A stretch of 64,000 nucleotides of DNA, taken from contig NZ_CADIJM010000003.1 in the NCBI RefSeq assembly GCF_902859585.1, forward strand, positions 310,001 through 374,000. Direction: 5' to 3'. Positions 8,085 through 16,537 of the stretch are shown here, piece after piece. The notes under the pieces were generated by a model. The model worked only from the letters and a program-made list of their open reading frames with translations. It made no database searches and had not been told where the DNA came from. The stretch is from Achromobacter animicus (GTDB lineage Bacteria > Pseudomonadota > Gammaproteobacteria > Burkholderiales > Burkholderiaceae_B). How positions within the stretch are numbered: the first letter of the stretch is position 1; each line of letters begins with the position of its first letter. The position numbers and the translations under genes are program-made.

Positions 8085-9416
8085 ATGGAACACAAGCCGA
8101 ACATCGTCTTGATCGTGGCCGACAATCTGGGATGGGGAGAACTTGGCTGTTACGGCGGCGGCGCCCTGCGCGGCGCACCCACCCCGAACATCGACCGCCT
8201 GGCCACCGAGGGCCTGCTGCTGCAGAACTTCAACGTGGAAAGCGACTGCGTGCCCACGCGCTCGGCGCTGATGAGCGGGCGTCACCCCATCCGCACGGGC
8301 TGCCTGCAATCCGTCCCGCCCGGCCTGCCGCAAGGGCTTACGCGCGACGAGATCACGCTGGCGCAACAACTGTCGGGCCAGGGCTACGCCACCGCGCATT
8401 TCGGCAAATGGCATCTGGGCGACATCCCCGGCCGGTATCCCAGCGACCGGGGTTTTGACGAGTGGTACGGCATCCCGCGCACCACCGACGAAAGCCAGTT
8501 CACGTCGTCGATCGGCTTCGATCCCACGGTGGCGGACATTCCGCACATCATGCAAGGCGAAGCCGGCGGGCCGTCGGAGAACGTCAAGGTCTACGATCTG
8601 GACACGCGGCGCGGCATCGACGCCGAACTGGTGGACCGGTCCATCGGATTCATGCGCAAGCATGCCGAGGCGGCGCGCCCGTTCTTCCTGTATCTGCCGC
8701 TGGTGCATCTGCACTTTCCCACCCTGCCGCACCCCGACTTTGCCGGGCGCACGGGCGCGGGCGACTTCGCGGACTCCATGGTCGAAATGGACCATCGCGT
8801 CGGCCAGATCGTGCAGGCCGTAGACGAGCTGAACCTGCGCGAGGACACCGTGTTCATCTTCTGCAGCGACAACGGTCCCGAATACCGCAAGCCGTACCGC
8901 GGCACGGCGGGTCCCTGGAGCGGCACCTACCATACCGCCATGGAAGGCAGCCTGCGCGTGCCCTTCATCATCCGCTGGCCCGGCCGCGTACAGCCGGGTC
9001 AGGTGTCCAACGAGATGGTCCACGTGACCGATCTGTACACGACGCTGTCCCGCATCGGCGGCGCCGACATTCCGCGGGACCGGCCCATCGACGGCATCGA
9101 CCAGACCGACTTCTTTACCGGAGCCAGCGCGAAATCCCTGCGTGAGGGATTCCTGTTCTACATCAAGGGCGACCTGCGCGCCGTGAAATGGCGCGACTGG
9201 AAGCTGCACTTCTACTGGGAGCCCGAGGTCAACGAGGGCAAGGGCAAACTGGAATCCCCGTACCTGTTCAATCTGCTACAGGACCCCAAGGAGGAGAGCG
9301 ACATTCTCATCTTCAATACGTGGGTGCTCGGCCCCATCCTGAAAATGGTGCAGGCGTTCAACCAGTCGTGCGCCGAACATCCGAACACGCCGCCCGGCAA
9401 GCGGGATCCCGGCTGA
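8085..9416 (+). CDS. Cys-type (formylglycine) sulfatase
   Basis: A 443-residue sulfatase of the alkaline phosphatase fold. The N-terminal metal-binding strand is NIVLIVADNLGWGELGCYGG. The signature C-V-P-T-R begins at Cys55, the residue oxidised to formylglycine in this class. GKWHLGD and the later CSDNGPEYR metal site are also present. The family hydrolyses sulfate esters such as aryl sulfates. There is no signal peptide, so it acts in the cytoplasm and its substrate must be imported. GAGGCGAGAG precedes the ATG. A Bug receptor follows 41 bp downstream and a LysR regulator is divergent, suggesting an organosulfate-use operon. No plausible maturase lies in the window. Confidence 0.93.
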   Translation: MEHKPNIVLIVADNLGWGELGCYGGGALRGAPTPNIDRLATEGLLLQNFNVESDCVPTRSALMSGRHPIRTGCLQSVPPGLPQGLTRDEITLAQQLSGQGYATAHFGKWHLGDIPGRYPSDRGFDEWYGIPRTTDESQFTSSIGFDPTVADIPHIMQGEAGGPSENVKVYDLDTRRGIDAELVDRSIGFMRKHAEAARPFFLYLPLVHLHFPTLPHPDFAGRTGAGDFADSMVEMDHRVGQIVQAVDELNLREDTVFIFCSDNGPEYRKPYRGTAGPWSGTYHTAMEGSLRVPFIIRWPGRVQPGQVSNEMVHVTDLYTTLSRIGGADIPRDRPIDGIDQTDFFTGASAKSLREGFLFYIKGDLRAVKWRDWKLHFYWEPEVNEGKGKLESPYLFNLLQDPKEESDILIFNTWVLGPILKMVQAFNQSCAEHPNTPPGKRDPG

Positions 9417-9457
9417 GCGAAAGACGAATCACCGATAGCAGAAATCAAGGGGAAAAC

Positions 9458-10426
9458 ATGAAATTCGCTATCCAATGCTGCGCGATGCTTCTAAGCATCG
9501 CCATGCCCGCCGCGGCCGCCACGGCGGCCGACAGCAATACTCAATGGCCGGCCAAACAGATCACGTGGGTGGTGGGCTTCGTGCCCGGCGGCACGGCGGA
9601 CGTGCTGACCCGCATCGCGGCGCAGGAGCTGGCGCGCCAGACCGGCCTGAACGTCATCGTGGAGAACCGTCCCGGGGCCTCGGGTGCGATCGCCCTTCAA
9701 CTGGTCGCGCGCAGCAAGGCCGCCGACGGCTATCTGCTCACCGTGCCGGGACCGCTCATCTACCCGACGCCGCAACCCGACATCGGCCGCGAGCTGGCCC
9801 CCGTGATGCTGATGGCGCAGGGCCCCATGGTCATCGTGGGCCCTGCCCGCAACGCCAAGAACAGCCTGCAGGACGTGCTGGCCGATGCCCGCCGCCAACC
9901 CGAAGCCTGGAGCTATGGCAGCTCGGGCAACGGCACGTCGCAGAACCTGGCGGGCGAGTTGCTGAATCAATACGCCGGCACCCGCATCGTGCATGTGCCG
10001 TACAAGGGCGGCGGCCAGGCGGTGGCGGACGTTGCCGGCGGACAGATTCCGCTGGCCATCCTGGGATCCGCGCCGGTCATGCCGCAGATCAAGTCCGGCG
10101 CACTGAAGGCTTACGCCGTGACCACGCCCTATCGCCTGGACAGCCTGCCCGACTTGCCCACGGTGGAAGAATCAGGATTCAAAGGCTACGCCGCGACGCA
10201 ATGGTTTTCGGTGGCGGCCAGCAATGCCATCACGAGCGACCAGCTTGAACCCATCAACGCCGCGCTGCGCGCCGCCGTCGCCACGCCCGCGTTCAAGGCG
10301 GCGGTCGACAACGCCGGCATGCTGGCCGGCGGCGGTTCGCGGGAAGACCTGCTGAAATTCATCCAGGCGGACAACGCCAAATGGAAGGCCCTGATCGACA
10401 GCGGCGCGGTGAAGCTGGCGAATTGA
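9458..10426 (+). CDS. Bug-family tripartite tricarboxylate receptor (orphan)
   Basis: A 322-residue periplasmic binding protein. The signal peptide is MKFAIQCCAMLLSIAMPAAAATA, then WPAKQITWVVGFVPGGTADVLTRIAA and VENRPGASGAIA, the hallmark opening of the Bug (TctC) family, with HVPYKGGGQAVADVAGGQI further on. These proteins bind carboxylates for TctA/TctB transporters or act as sensors. AAGGGGAAAAC precedes the ATG at 9458. No TctA or TctB gene is nearby, as is common for Bug proteins in Bordetella and Achromobacter. It is probably cotranscribed with the sulfatase and may bind its substrate. Confidence 0.94.
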   Translation: MKFAIQCCAMLLSIAMPAAAATAADSNTQWPAKQITWVVGFVPGGTADVLTRIAAQELARQTGLNVIVENRPGASGAIALQLVARSKAADGYLLTVPGPLIYPTPQPDIGRELAPVMLMAQGPMVIVGPARNAKNSLQDVLADARRQPEAWSYGSSGNGTSQNLAGELLNQYAGTRIVHVPYKGGGQAVADVAGGQIPLAILGSAPVMPQIKSGALKAYAVTTPYRLDSLPDLPTVEESGFKGYAATQWFSVAASNAITSDQLEPINAALRAAVATPAFKAAVDNAGMLAGGGSREDLLKFIQADNAKWKALIDSGAVKLAN

Positions 10427-10502
10427 GCGGCGTGGCGCCTGAATGCGCTAAGGTGTCGGCCTGCCACAATCCGCAGCGCTTCAACCTTATCCGCCGCTCA
10501 CC

Positions 10503-10907
10503 ATGACGCCACCTCTTTCCTCCGCCCACCCCGTCGCCATCGATCCTGATCAGGTGGGCGAATACCCCGCCATGACCAAATCGGGCGGCGGCTATTTCTA
10601 CGACGACGTCCTGGAATATCGCGTGTGGGTGCACCCGCATGCGGGCGGCGAAGACCTGCATGAGGGCGACGATTACTACTACGCCTTTGACACCTTCGAA
10701 GACGCCGCGGCGTTTTCGCAAGACACGCCGGGCGCGGAACAACCATTGGTGCTGGTGCGGCAGCTGGAGTCCATCAACGAGCCTACGCCGGGCGTCTTTG
10801 AACACCACACCGCAGAACGCATCACCGAATGGCGCGTGGAATGGCTGGCCGACAGCAAGCGCACCGCGACCTCCATCGCCGACTTCCTGAAAAGCCGCAG
10901 CGTCTGA
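10503..10907 (+). CDS. Conserved-looking acidic cytoplasmic protein, unassigned
   Basis: A 134-residue acidic protein without signal or membrane segments. It contains YFYDDVLEYRVWVHPHAGGEDLHEGDDYYYAF and ends in ITEWRVEWLADSKRT. The composition and codon use match its neighbours. I do not recognise a named domain. It stands alone between the Bug gene and the converging SDR gene. Confidence 0.7.
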   Translation: MTPPLSSAHPVAIDPDQVGEYPAMTKSGGGYFYDDVLEYRVWVHPHAGGEDLHEGDDYYYAFDTFEDAAAFSQDTPGAEQPLVLVRQLESINEPTPGVFEHHTAERITEWRVEWLADSKRTATSIADFLKSRSV

Positions 10908-10932
10908 CCTGCGCGGGCCTGACGCCTCGGCA

Positions 10933-11673
10933 TCAGCTCATGTACACGCCACCGTTGATGGCGTAGTTGGCGCCGGTGACAAACGCGGCCTCGTCAGACG
11001 CCAGCCACACGCACAACCCGGCCAGGTCCTGCGCGGTGCCCAGCCTGCCCACCGGCACGCTTTCCACGATGCGGTCCAGCAGCGCCGGCGGGAACGCGCG
11101 GACCGTGTCGTCGGCGATGAAGCCCGGCGACACCAGGTTCACCGTCACGCCGCGCGCCGCCACTTCCTGCGCGAGCGAGCGCGTGAAACCAATGACTGCA
11201 CCCTTGGCGGTCGCAAAGTTGATCTGGCCGATCTGGCCTTTCTCGGCTGCCACCGATCCGATGTTGATGATGCGCCCCCAGCCGCGGTCCGCCATGCTGT
11301 CGACGACCTGCTTGGTGCTGTTGAAGAGCGTATCCAGATTGCTGCGCAGGACGGCCGACCAGTCGGCGTGGCTCATCTGCCGAAAACGCATGTCCAGCAT
11401 GGAGCCGGCGTTGTTGACCAGCACGTCGATCTGGCCGACTTCGCGCCGGACCTTGGCAAAGGCCGCCTCGGTCGACGCCCAGTCGGTGGCGTCGCCTTCC
11501 GAGGCGATGAAGTCGTAACCCAGCGACTTCTGTTCCTTCAGCCAGTGGTCCTTGCGGGACGAGCGCGGACCGCAGCCGGCGACCACGCGATGGCCGGCGC
11601 GATGCAGCGCCTGGCAGATCGCGGTGCCGGTGTGGCCCATGCCGCTGGTGACGTAAGCGATGCGCAAAGCCAT
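10933..11673 (-). CDS. PhaB-like acetoacetyl-CoA reductase homologue lacking the catalytic Tyr
   Basis: A 246-residue short-chain dehydrogenase clearly of the PhaB group: MALRIAYVTSGMGHTGTAIC, RVVAGCGP, WLKEQKSLGYDFIASEGD and MADRGWGRIINIGSV all parallel PhaB of Ralstonia. PhaB reduces acetoacetyl-CoA to 3-hydroxybutyryl-CoA with NADPH. Ser140 and Lys157 of the catalytic set are present, but position 153, the proton-donating Tyr, is Phe (NFATAK for NYSTAK). Activity is therefore doubtful, or the gene has been repurposed. It starts 41 bp after the CitMHS transporter stop and is probably cotranscribed with it, whereas true phaB usually neighbours phaC and phaA. Confidence 0.88.
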   Translation of the reverse strand: MALRIAYVTSGMGHTGTAICQALHRAGHRVVAGCGPRSSRKDHWLKEQKSLGYDFIASEGDATDWASTEAAFAKVRREVGQIDVLVNNAGSMLDMRFRQMSHADWSAVLRSNLDTLFNSTKQVVDSMADRGWGRIINIGSVAAEKGQIGQINFATAKGAVIGFTRSLAQEVAARGVTVNLVSPGFIADDTVRAFPPALLDRIVESVPVGRLGTAQDLAGLCVWLASDEAAFVTGANYAINGGVYMS

Positions 11674-11714
11674 GGTGCTTCCTTTCAAAGTCATGCGGCT
11701 GGCGCCGCGGGGAA

Positions 11715-13055
11715 TCAGGCGGCCGCGCCCACCAGGGGGAACAGGCCGAACGCCAGGGCGGCCGCCAGCATCACCATGCAGACCATCGTGGCCCACTTCA
11801 GCGCATAACGCTGGTGGTCGCCGAACTCCACGCCGGCCAGGCCGACGAGCAAGTAGGTGGACGGCACGAGCGGGCTGAGCAGGTGGACGGGCTGGCCGAT
11901 CAGCGAGGCGCGCGCCATCTCGACGGGCGTGATGCCGTAGCCTTGCGCGGCTTCGCTCAGGATGGGCAGCACGCCGAAGTAGAAGGCGTCGTTCGACATG
12001 AAGAACGTGAACGGCAGGCTGACCAGCGCGGTGATGCCCGCCAGATACGGTCCCAGCGCGTCGGGAATGACGGCGAGCAGGCTGCGCGACATGGCTTCGA
12101 CCATGCCGGTGCCGGACAGGATGCCGGTGAAGATGCCCGCCGCGAAGATCAGCGACACCACCGACAGCACGTTGCCGGCATGCTGCGCCACGCGGCGGCG
12201 CTGCTCGGCCAGGTTCGGGTAGTTGATGATCAGCGCGATGGCGAAGGCGATCATGAACAGCACGGGCAGCGGCAGCACGCCCAGCACCAGGCTCACCATC
12301 AGCGCCAGCGTCAGGCCGGCGTTCACCCACAGCAGCTTGGGGCGGCGCAGGTCGTGGTCGACCTCGATCTCGGGCAGGTTCTTCGGACCATCTTCGTCGT
12401 AGCCCGCATGCAGCGACGCGCCCTCCGGCAGCGCCAGCACGCCCAGACGGCGGCGCTCGCGCAGGCCCAGGAAGAACGCCAGGATCAGGATCGCCACGAT
12501 GGACACGCCCATCACCGGCACCAGCGGCACGAAGATGTCGCCCGCGTCCACGTGCAGGGCGCTGGCGGCGCGCGCCGTGGGTCCGCCCCACGGCGTGAGA
12601 TTCATGACGCCGCTGGCCAGCATCGCCAGGCAGGTCATGGACAGCGCGTTCATCTTCAGGCGGCGGTACAGCGGCAGCATCGACGCCACCACGATCATGT
12701 AGGTGGTGGACCCGTCGCCGTCCAGCGAGATCACCAGCGCCAGCACGGTCGTGCCCACCACGATCTTCAGCGGATCGCCCTTCACCGCGCGCAGGATGCG
12801 GCCGACGATGGGGTCAAACAGGCCCGCGTCGATCATCACGCCGAAGTACAGGATGGCGAACATCAGCATCACGCCGGTCGGCGCGATCTTGCGGATGCCG
12901 TCCAGCATCATCTTGTCGATGCCCGCGCCAAAACCGCCCAGCAGCGCAAAGATAATGGGGACAAGGATGAGGGCGACAAGCGGCGACAGGCGCTTGGTCA
13001 TGATCAGCGTCATGAACGTGATCACCATGCCGAAGCCAAGCAGGGTCAGAAGCAT
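11715..13055 (-). CDS. CitMHS-family citrate/divalent metal symporter
   Basis: A 446-residue, very hydrophobic protein with about 11-12 membrane segments, starting MLLTLLGFGMVITFMTLIMTKRLSP. Family features include the intramembrane stretch VISLDGDGSTTYMIVVASMLP, MNLTPWGGPTARAA, and the C-terminal FMSNDAFYFGVLPIL with LIGQPVHLLSPLVPSTYLL. CitMHS proteins import citrate or related carboxylates complexed with Mg or Ca. CTGGAGATAACCCTC precedes the ATG. It heads a two-gene unit with the PhaB-like SDR and is divergent from a response regulator/kinase/binding protein operon that probably controls it. Confidence 0.93.
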   Translation of the reverse strand: MLLTLLGFGMVITFMTLIMTKRLSPLVALILVPIIFALLGGFGAGIDKMMLDGIRKIAPTGVMLMFAILYFGVMIDAGLFDPIVGRILRAVKGDPLKIVVGTTVLALVISLDGDGSTTYMIVVASMLPLYRRLKMNALSMTCLAMLASGVMNLTPWGGPTARAASALHVDAGDIFVPLVPVMGVSIVAILILAFFLGLRERRRLGVLALPEGASLHAGYDEDGPKNLPEIEVDHDLRRPKLLWVNAGLTLALMVSLVLGVLPLPVLFMIAFAIALIINYPNLAEQRRRVAQHAGNVLSVVSLIFAAGIFTGILSGTGMVEAMSRSLLAVIPDALGPYLAGITALVSLPFTFFMSNDAFYFGVLPILSEAAQGYGITPVEMARASLIGQPVHLLSPLVPSTYLLVGLAGVEFGDHQRYALKWATMVCMVMLAAALAFGLFPLVGAAA

Positions 13056-13185
13056 GAGGGTTATCTCCAGCTAGTCGTTGTTATGTGTGCCTGCCTCCGG
13101 CTGGGGAAGCGGGTACGCAAGACTAGGAAGAAAAGCTGTCTGGAACCTGTCGTTTTTGTTGGCCGCGGAGACGCATTCGCGGCAT

Positions 13186-13230
13186 GGGGGCCCTTTTCCC
13201 GCCGGGCCGCCCCAAGGGAAAAGCGCCCCC
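13186..13230. repeat. Long GC-rich inverted repeat in the divergent promoter region
   Basis: Arms of 15 bases (starting GGGGGCCCTTTTCCC and answering GGGAAAAGCGCCCCC, one mismatch) surround a 15-base GC-rich loop, followed by CCCCGGGG-type sequence. It sits about 70 bp before the response regulator ATG. It looks like a dispersed intergenic palindrome of the sort scattered in Alcaligenaceae genomes; a leader hairpin is the alternative. Confidence 0.55.
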
Positions 13231-13296
13231 CCGGGGGGCATCTAGCGTGCGAAGCGCGCGCGGCGTGGGGGCTGTCCATCATGCGACAATCGCCGC

Positions 13297-14001
13297 ATGC
13301 GCATCCTGGTAATCGAAGACGATGAGGATTTGTCCGACGCACTTGTGCGCCGGCTGCGCCGTCTCGGCCATGCCGTCGACAGCCAGAACGACGGGCTGAA
13401 CGCCGACGGCGTGCTGCAGTACGAGACCTTCGATCTCGTCATCCTGGACATCGGCCTGCCGCGCATGTCGGGCTTTGACATCCTGCACCGGCTGCGCGAT
13501 CGCGGCAGCAAGACGCCCGTCCTGGCGCTGACCGCGCGCATCGACATCGAAGACCGCGTGCACGCCCTGGATACCGGCGCGGACGACTACCTGGCCAAGC
13601 CCTTCGATTTCCGTGAACTGGAAGCCCGCTGCCGCGCGCTGCTGCGCCGTCCCAGCCCGCAAGCCACCGGCACCCTGCGGTTTGGCGACCTAGTCATCGA
13701 CAGCGCGGCGCGGCAGGTCACGCTGGCCGGCCGGCGCATCGACCTGCCCAAGCGCGAATTCAGCCTGCTTGAAATTTTGCTGGCCGGCATGAACCGCGCC
13801 GTCAGCAAGTCGGAGATCGCAAACAAGCTGTTCGCGTTTGACGACGACGCCGCGCCCAACGCCATCGAGGTCTACATCGCCCGGCTGCGCCGCAAGCTGG
13901 AAGGCTCGCCGCTGCGCATCGAGACGCAGCGCGGCACCGGCTACCTGCTGACCGCAGCCGACGGCGCGGACGGCGAGCCCTCGGCCCCGCCGCTTCCGTA
14001 G
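13297..14001 (+). CDS. OmpR-family response regulator (TctD-like)
   Basis: A 234-residue response regulator. The receiver domain has the acidic pair ED at 8-9, the phosphorylation site Asp51 in LVILDIGLP and the conserved Lys in LAKPFDF. A winged-helix DNA-binding domain of the OmpR type follows (LPKREFSLLEILL, NAIEVYIARLRRKL, TQRGTGYLL). The kinase gene starts 14 bp downstream and a solute-binding protein follows. Divergent placement opposite the CitMHS transporter makes that operon its likely target, as in the TctDE system for tricarboxylates. Confidence 0.93.
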   Translation: MRILVIEDDEDLSDALVRRLRRLGHAVDSQNDGLNADGVLQYETFDLVILDIGLPRMSGFDILHRLRDRGSKTPVLALTARIDIEDRVHALDTGADDYLAKPFDFRELEARCRALLRRPSPQATGTLRFGDLVIDSAARQVTLAGRRIDLPKREFSLLEILLAGMNRAVSKSEIANKLFAFDDDAAPNAIEVYIARLRRKLEGSPLRIETQRGTGYLLTAADGADGEPSAPPLP

Positions 14002-14015
14002 CGGCCCGCCACGCC

Positions 14016-15455
14016 ATGAACCGGCCGCGTTCCGAGCTGCCCCGCCGCATTTCCGTGCGCCGCCGGCTGCTGACCGTGCTCGGCGCGCTGTTCGCGGTGG
14101 GACTGGGCGCGATCTACCTGCTGGTGCGCGGCTATGCGCACCAGACCGCCGACACCACCTACGACCAACTGCTGCGCGCGTCCGTGCTGTCCATGGCCGA
14201 CAGCCTGCAGCTCGTGCAGGGCGAGTGGCAGATGGACATGCCCTACGCGGCGCTGGCGTTGCTGGAGCAGGCGCCGCGCGACCGGGTGTTCTACCGGGTG
14301 GCCTCGGCGCGCGGTGCGCTGATCTCCGGATACGGCGACCTGCCCGCACCGCCCGCGCGAGGCAGCGGCGACGCCAGCACGCCGCAGCTTTACGCCGCCG
14401 AATACCAGGGCGAACCGGTGCGCGTCGCCTGGATGGAACGCAAGGTAGCCGGTCCGCAAGAGACCGAGACCGCGATCATCCAGGTCGCCCAGACGCGCGA
14501 GGCGCGCAACGCGCTGGCCGACCGCATCCTGTGGCAAGGCACGCTGGCGTTAATCGGTTTTACCGCCGCCGCGCTGGCGCTGGCGTATTGGGGATTGCAG
14601 CGGTCGCTGTCGCCCATTCAGCGGGTCGAGCGCGAACTGGCCGGCCGCACCGCATCGGACCTGCATCCCATCGCTGCGCCGGTGCCCGAGGAACTGGACA
14701 TGCTGGTTCACTCGCTGGATGGCTTCATGGGCCGGCTGTCGGAAAACCTGGACACCCTGCGCCTGTTCATCGCCGAGGCCGCGCACCAGCTACGCACCCC
14801 GCTGGCCGCGCTGCACGCGCAGATGGAGCTTGCACTGGACGAGGACGATCCAGCCGAGCAGCGGCGCAGCCTGCTGGCCGTGCTGCGCAACGCCGAAAAG
14901 CTGTCGCGCCTGGTCAACCAGCTGCTCAGCGACGCCAGCGTCATCCACCGCAGCAATGTCCGGCAGTTCCAGCCGGTCGACGTGGCCGAGCTGCTGAGCC
15001 AGGCCGTGTACGACACCGTCCCGCAGGCGGACCCGCAGCCTGATGTCCGGCTGCATCTGCCGTCCGCCAACGGCGGCAATCCGCCGCGCGTCATGGGCGA
15101 CAACCTGATGCTGCGCGAGGCCTTCAAGAACCTCATCGACAACGCCTTGCGGCACGGTGCCAATGACGATGGCCACATCGACGTGCGGCTGGATCCGCAC
15201 GACGGTGGCTGGCGCGTCACGGTGTCCGATCAGGGGCCGGGGATTCCGCCGGCCCTGGCCAACACGGCCTTCGAACGGTTTGCGCGCGGCCCCAATCCCC
15301 GCTCGCCAGGCGCCGGCCTGGGTCTGTCCATCATCAAGCGCGTCGTCGACATCCACGGCGGCACGCTCAGCCTGAGCAACCGCGTGGGCGGCGGGCTGGA
15401 CGCCGTCATCACGTTGCCCGCAACCGCTTTGCCCGCGAAAGCCGATCATGCGTGA
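14016..15455 (+). CDS. Membrane sensor histidine kinase (TctE-like)
   Basis: A 479-residue kinase. TM1 is near residues 19-40 (LLTVLGALFAVGLGAIYLLV), the periplasmic sensor spans about 41-170 and TM2 lies near 172-192. A HAMP-like linker follows, then the H-box FIAEAAHQLRTPLAALHAQ with phosphoacceptor His257, and a HATPase domain (N-box NLIDNALRHG, G-boxes SDQGPGIP and GAGLGLSII). The overall plan matches TctE. Its last 8 bases overlap the start of the solute-binding gene, implying tight translational coupling of sensor and binding protein. Confidence 0.94.
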   Translation: MNRPRSELPRRISVRRRLLTVLGALFAVGLGAIYLLVRGYAHQTADTTYDQLLRASVLSMADSLQLVQGEWQMDMPYAALALLEQAPRDRVFYRVASARGALISGYGDLPAPPARGSGDASTPQLYAAEYQGEPVRVAWMERKVAGPQETETAIIQVAQTREARNALADRILWQGTLALIGFTAAALALAYWGLQRSLSPIQRVERELAGRTASDLHPIAAPVPEELDMLVHSLDGFMGRLSENLDTLRLFIAEAAHQLRTPLAALHAQMELALDEDDPAEQRRSLLAVLRNAEKLSRLVNQLLSDASVIHRSNVRQFQPVDVAELLSQAVYDTVPQADPQPDVRLHLPSANGGNPPRVMGDNLMLREAFKNLIDNALRHGANDDGHIDVRLDPHDGGWRVTVSDQGPGIPPALANTAFERFARGPNPRSPGAGLGLSIIKRVVDIHGGTLSLSNRVGGGLDAVITLPATALPAKADHA

Positions 15456-16518
15456 CGCCCGCTCCATCCTGCGCGGCCTGGCCGCGATCGCCGCGCTGAC
15501 GCTGTCCGCGATCAGCCACGCCGCCGAAGTGAGCGGCAGCGGTCTCACGCTGGGACCGGCCGGCAGCAGCAACGTGCTGGTCGTTCACGCGTCCAACAGC
15601 GTGCAGGTGTTTCGCGGCGTGCTGGAAGACTTCAGCAGGTTGAACCCATCTGTCCGGCTGGAATACACCGAGCTGTCGACGCAGGATCTCTACAGCGACA
15701 CCGTGGCCCGCGCAGCCACAGCGCCCGGCGTCCCGTCAGGGCCGGACATCGTCATCAGCAGCGCCATGGACCTGCAGACCAAGCTGGTCAACGACGGCTA
15801 CGCGCGCGTGCACATATCGCCGCAGACGCGCGCCCTGCCCGGCTGGGCCAACTGGCGCGATGAGGTCTTCAGCATCGGCACCGACCCCATCGTGATGGTC
15901 TACAACACGCGCAAGCTTGATGCCGCACGCGTGCCGCACACCCGCCGCGAACTGCTGTCGCTGCTGCAGGCGCCCGACCAGCCGCTCGCCGGCCGCATCT
16001 CCACCTACGACGTGCAGGGCAGCGGCATCGGCTATCTGGCGGCTACGCAGGACACGCGGCTGGACAGCATGGCGGGCGCGCTGCTTGGCGCCTTCGGCCG
16101 CAACGGCGTGTCCATCCACGAGTCCACCGAACACGCGCTGGACAAGCTGGAAAGCGGCGACGTCACGCTGGCCTACAACCTGCTGGAGTCCTATACCCGG
16201 CACCGCATCGACAACGGCGCGCCGCTCGCCATCATCTACCCGCAGGACTACACGCTGATGCTGTCGCGCTCGGCCATCATTCCGAAGCAAGCGCCGCGCG
16301 GCGACCTGGGCGCGCTGTTCCTGGACTATCTGCTGTCGGCGCGCGGGCAGGATGCGCTGGCACGCGAGTCCGGCATGCGGCCGGTCAGCGCATCGGTCGT
16401 GCCCGCAGCCGGCGTGCGGCCCGTGGCATTGGGCGTCGGCCTGCTGGTGTATCTGGACCCGCTGAAAAAGCGCCACTTCCTGGACCTGTGGCGCGCGGCG
16501 ATCTTTCCGCCGCTTTAA
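15448..16518 (+). CDS. Periplasmic solute-binding protein coupled to the kinase
   Basis: A 356-residue protein with a signal peptide (MRDARSILRGLAAIAALTLSAISHAA) and a family 1-type solute-binding fold similar to iron/molybdate-type binders: LVVHASNSVQVFRGVLEDF, GPDIVISSAMDLQTKLVNDG, TDPIVMVYNTRKL, then IYPQDYTLMLSRSAIIPK. No permease or ATPase gene accompanies it. The gene starts inside the kinase stop (8-nt overlap), which argues for a sensory accessory that presents ligand to the kinase rather than a transporter component. The ligand is likely a carboxylate or metal complex, judged by the divergent CitMHS gene. Confidence 0.88.
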   Translation: MRDARSILRGLAAIAALTLSAISHAAEVSGSGLTLGPAGSSNVLVVHASNSVQVFRGVLEDFSRLNPSVRLEYTELSTQDLYSDTVARAATAPGVPSGPDIVISSAMDLQTKLVNDGYARVHISPQTRALPGWANWRDEVFSIGTDPIVMVYNTRKLDAARVPHTRRELLSLLQAPDQPLAGRISTYDVQGSGIGYLAATQDTRLDSMAGALLGAFGRNGVSIHESTEHALDKLESGDVTLAYNLLESYTRHRIDNGAPLAIIYPQDYTLMLSRSAIIPKQAPRGDLGALFLDYLLSARGQDALARESGMRPVSASVVPAAGVRPVALGVGLLVYLDPLKKRHFLDLWRAAIFPPL

Positions 16519-16537
16519 GGCCGCACGCACTCTGCGC

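Noticed and set aside
10933-11673. A true polyhydroxybutyrate operon
   Set aside because: No phaC or phaA gene nearby and the reductase lacks its catalytic Tyr.
11814-13325. A 503-codon open frame on the forward strand across the citrate transporter gene
   Set aside because: His/Gln/Arg-rich translation with no domain, exactly antisense to a clear CitMHS gene; a GC-rich shadow.
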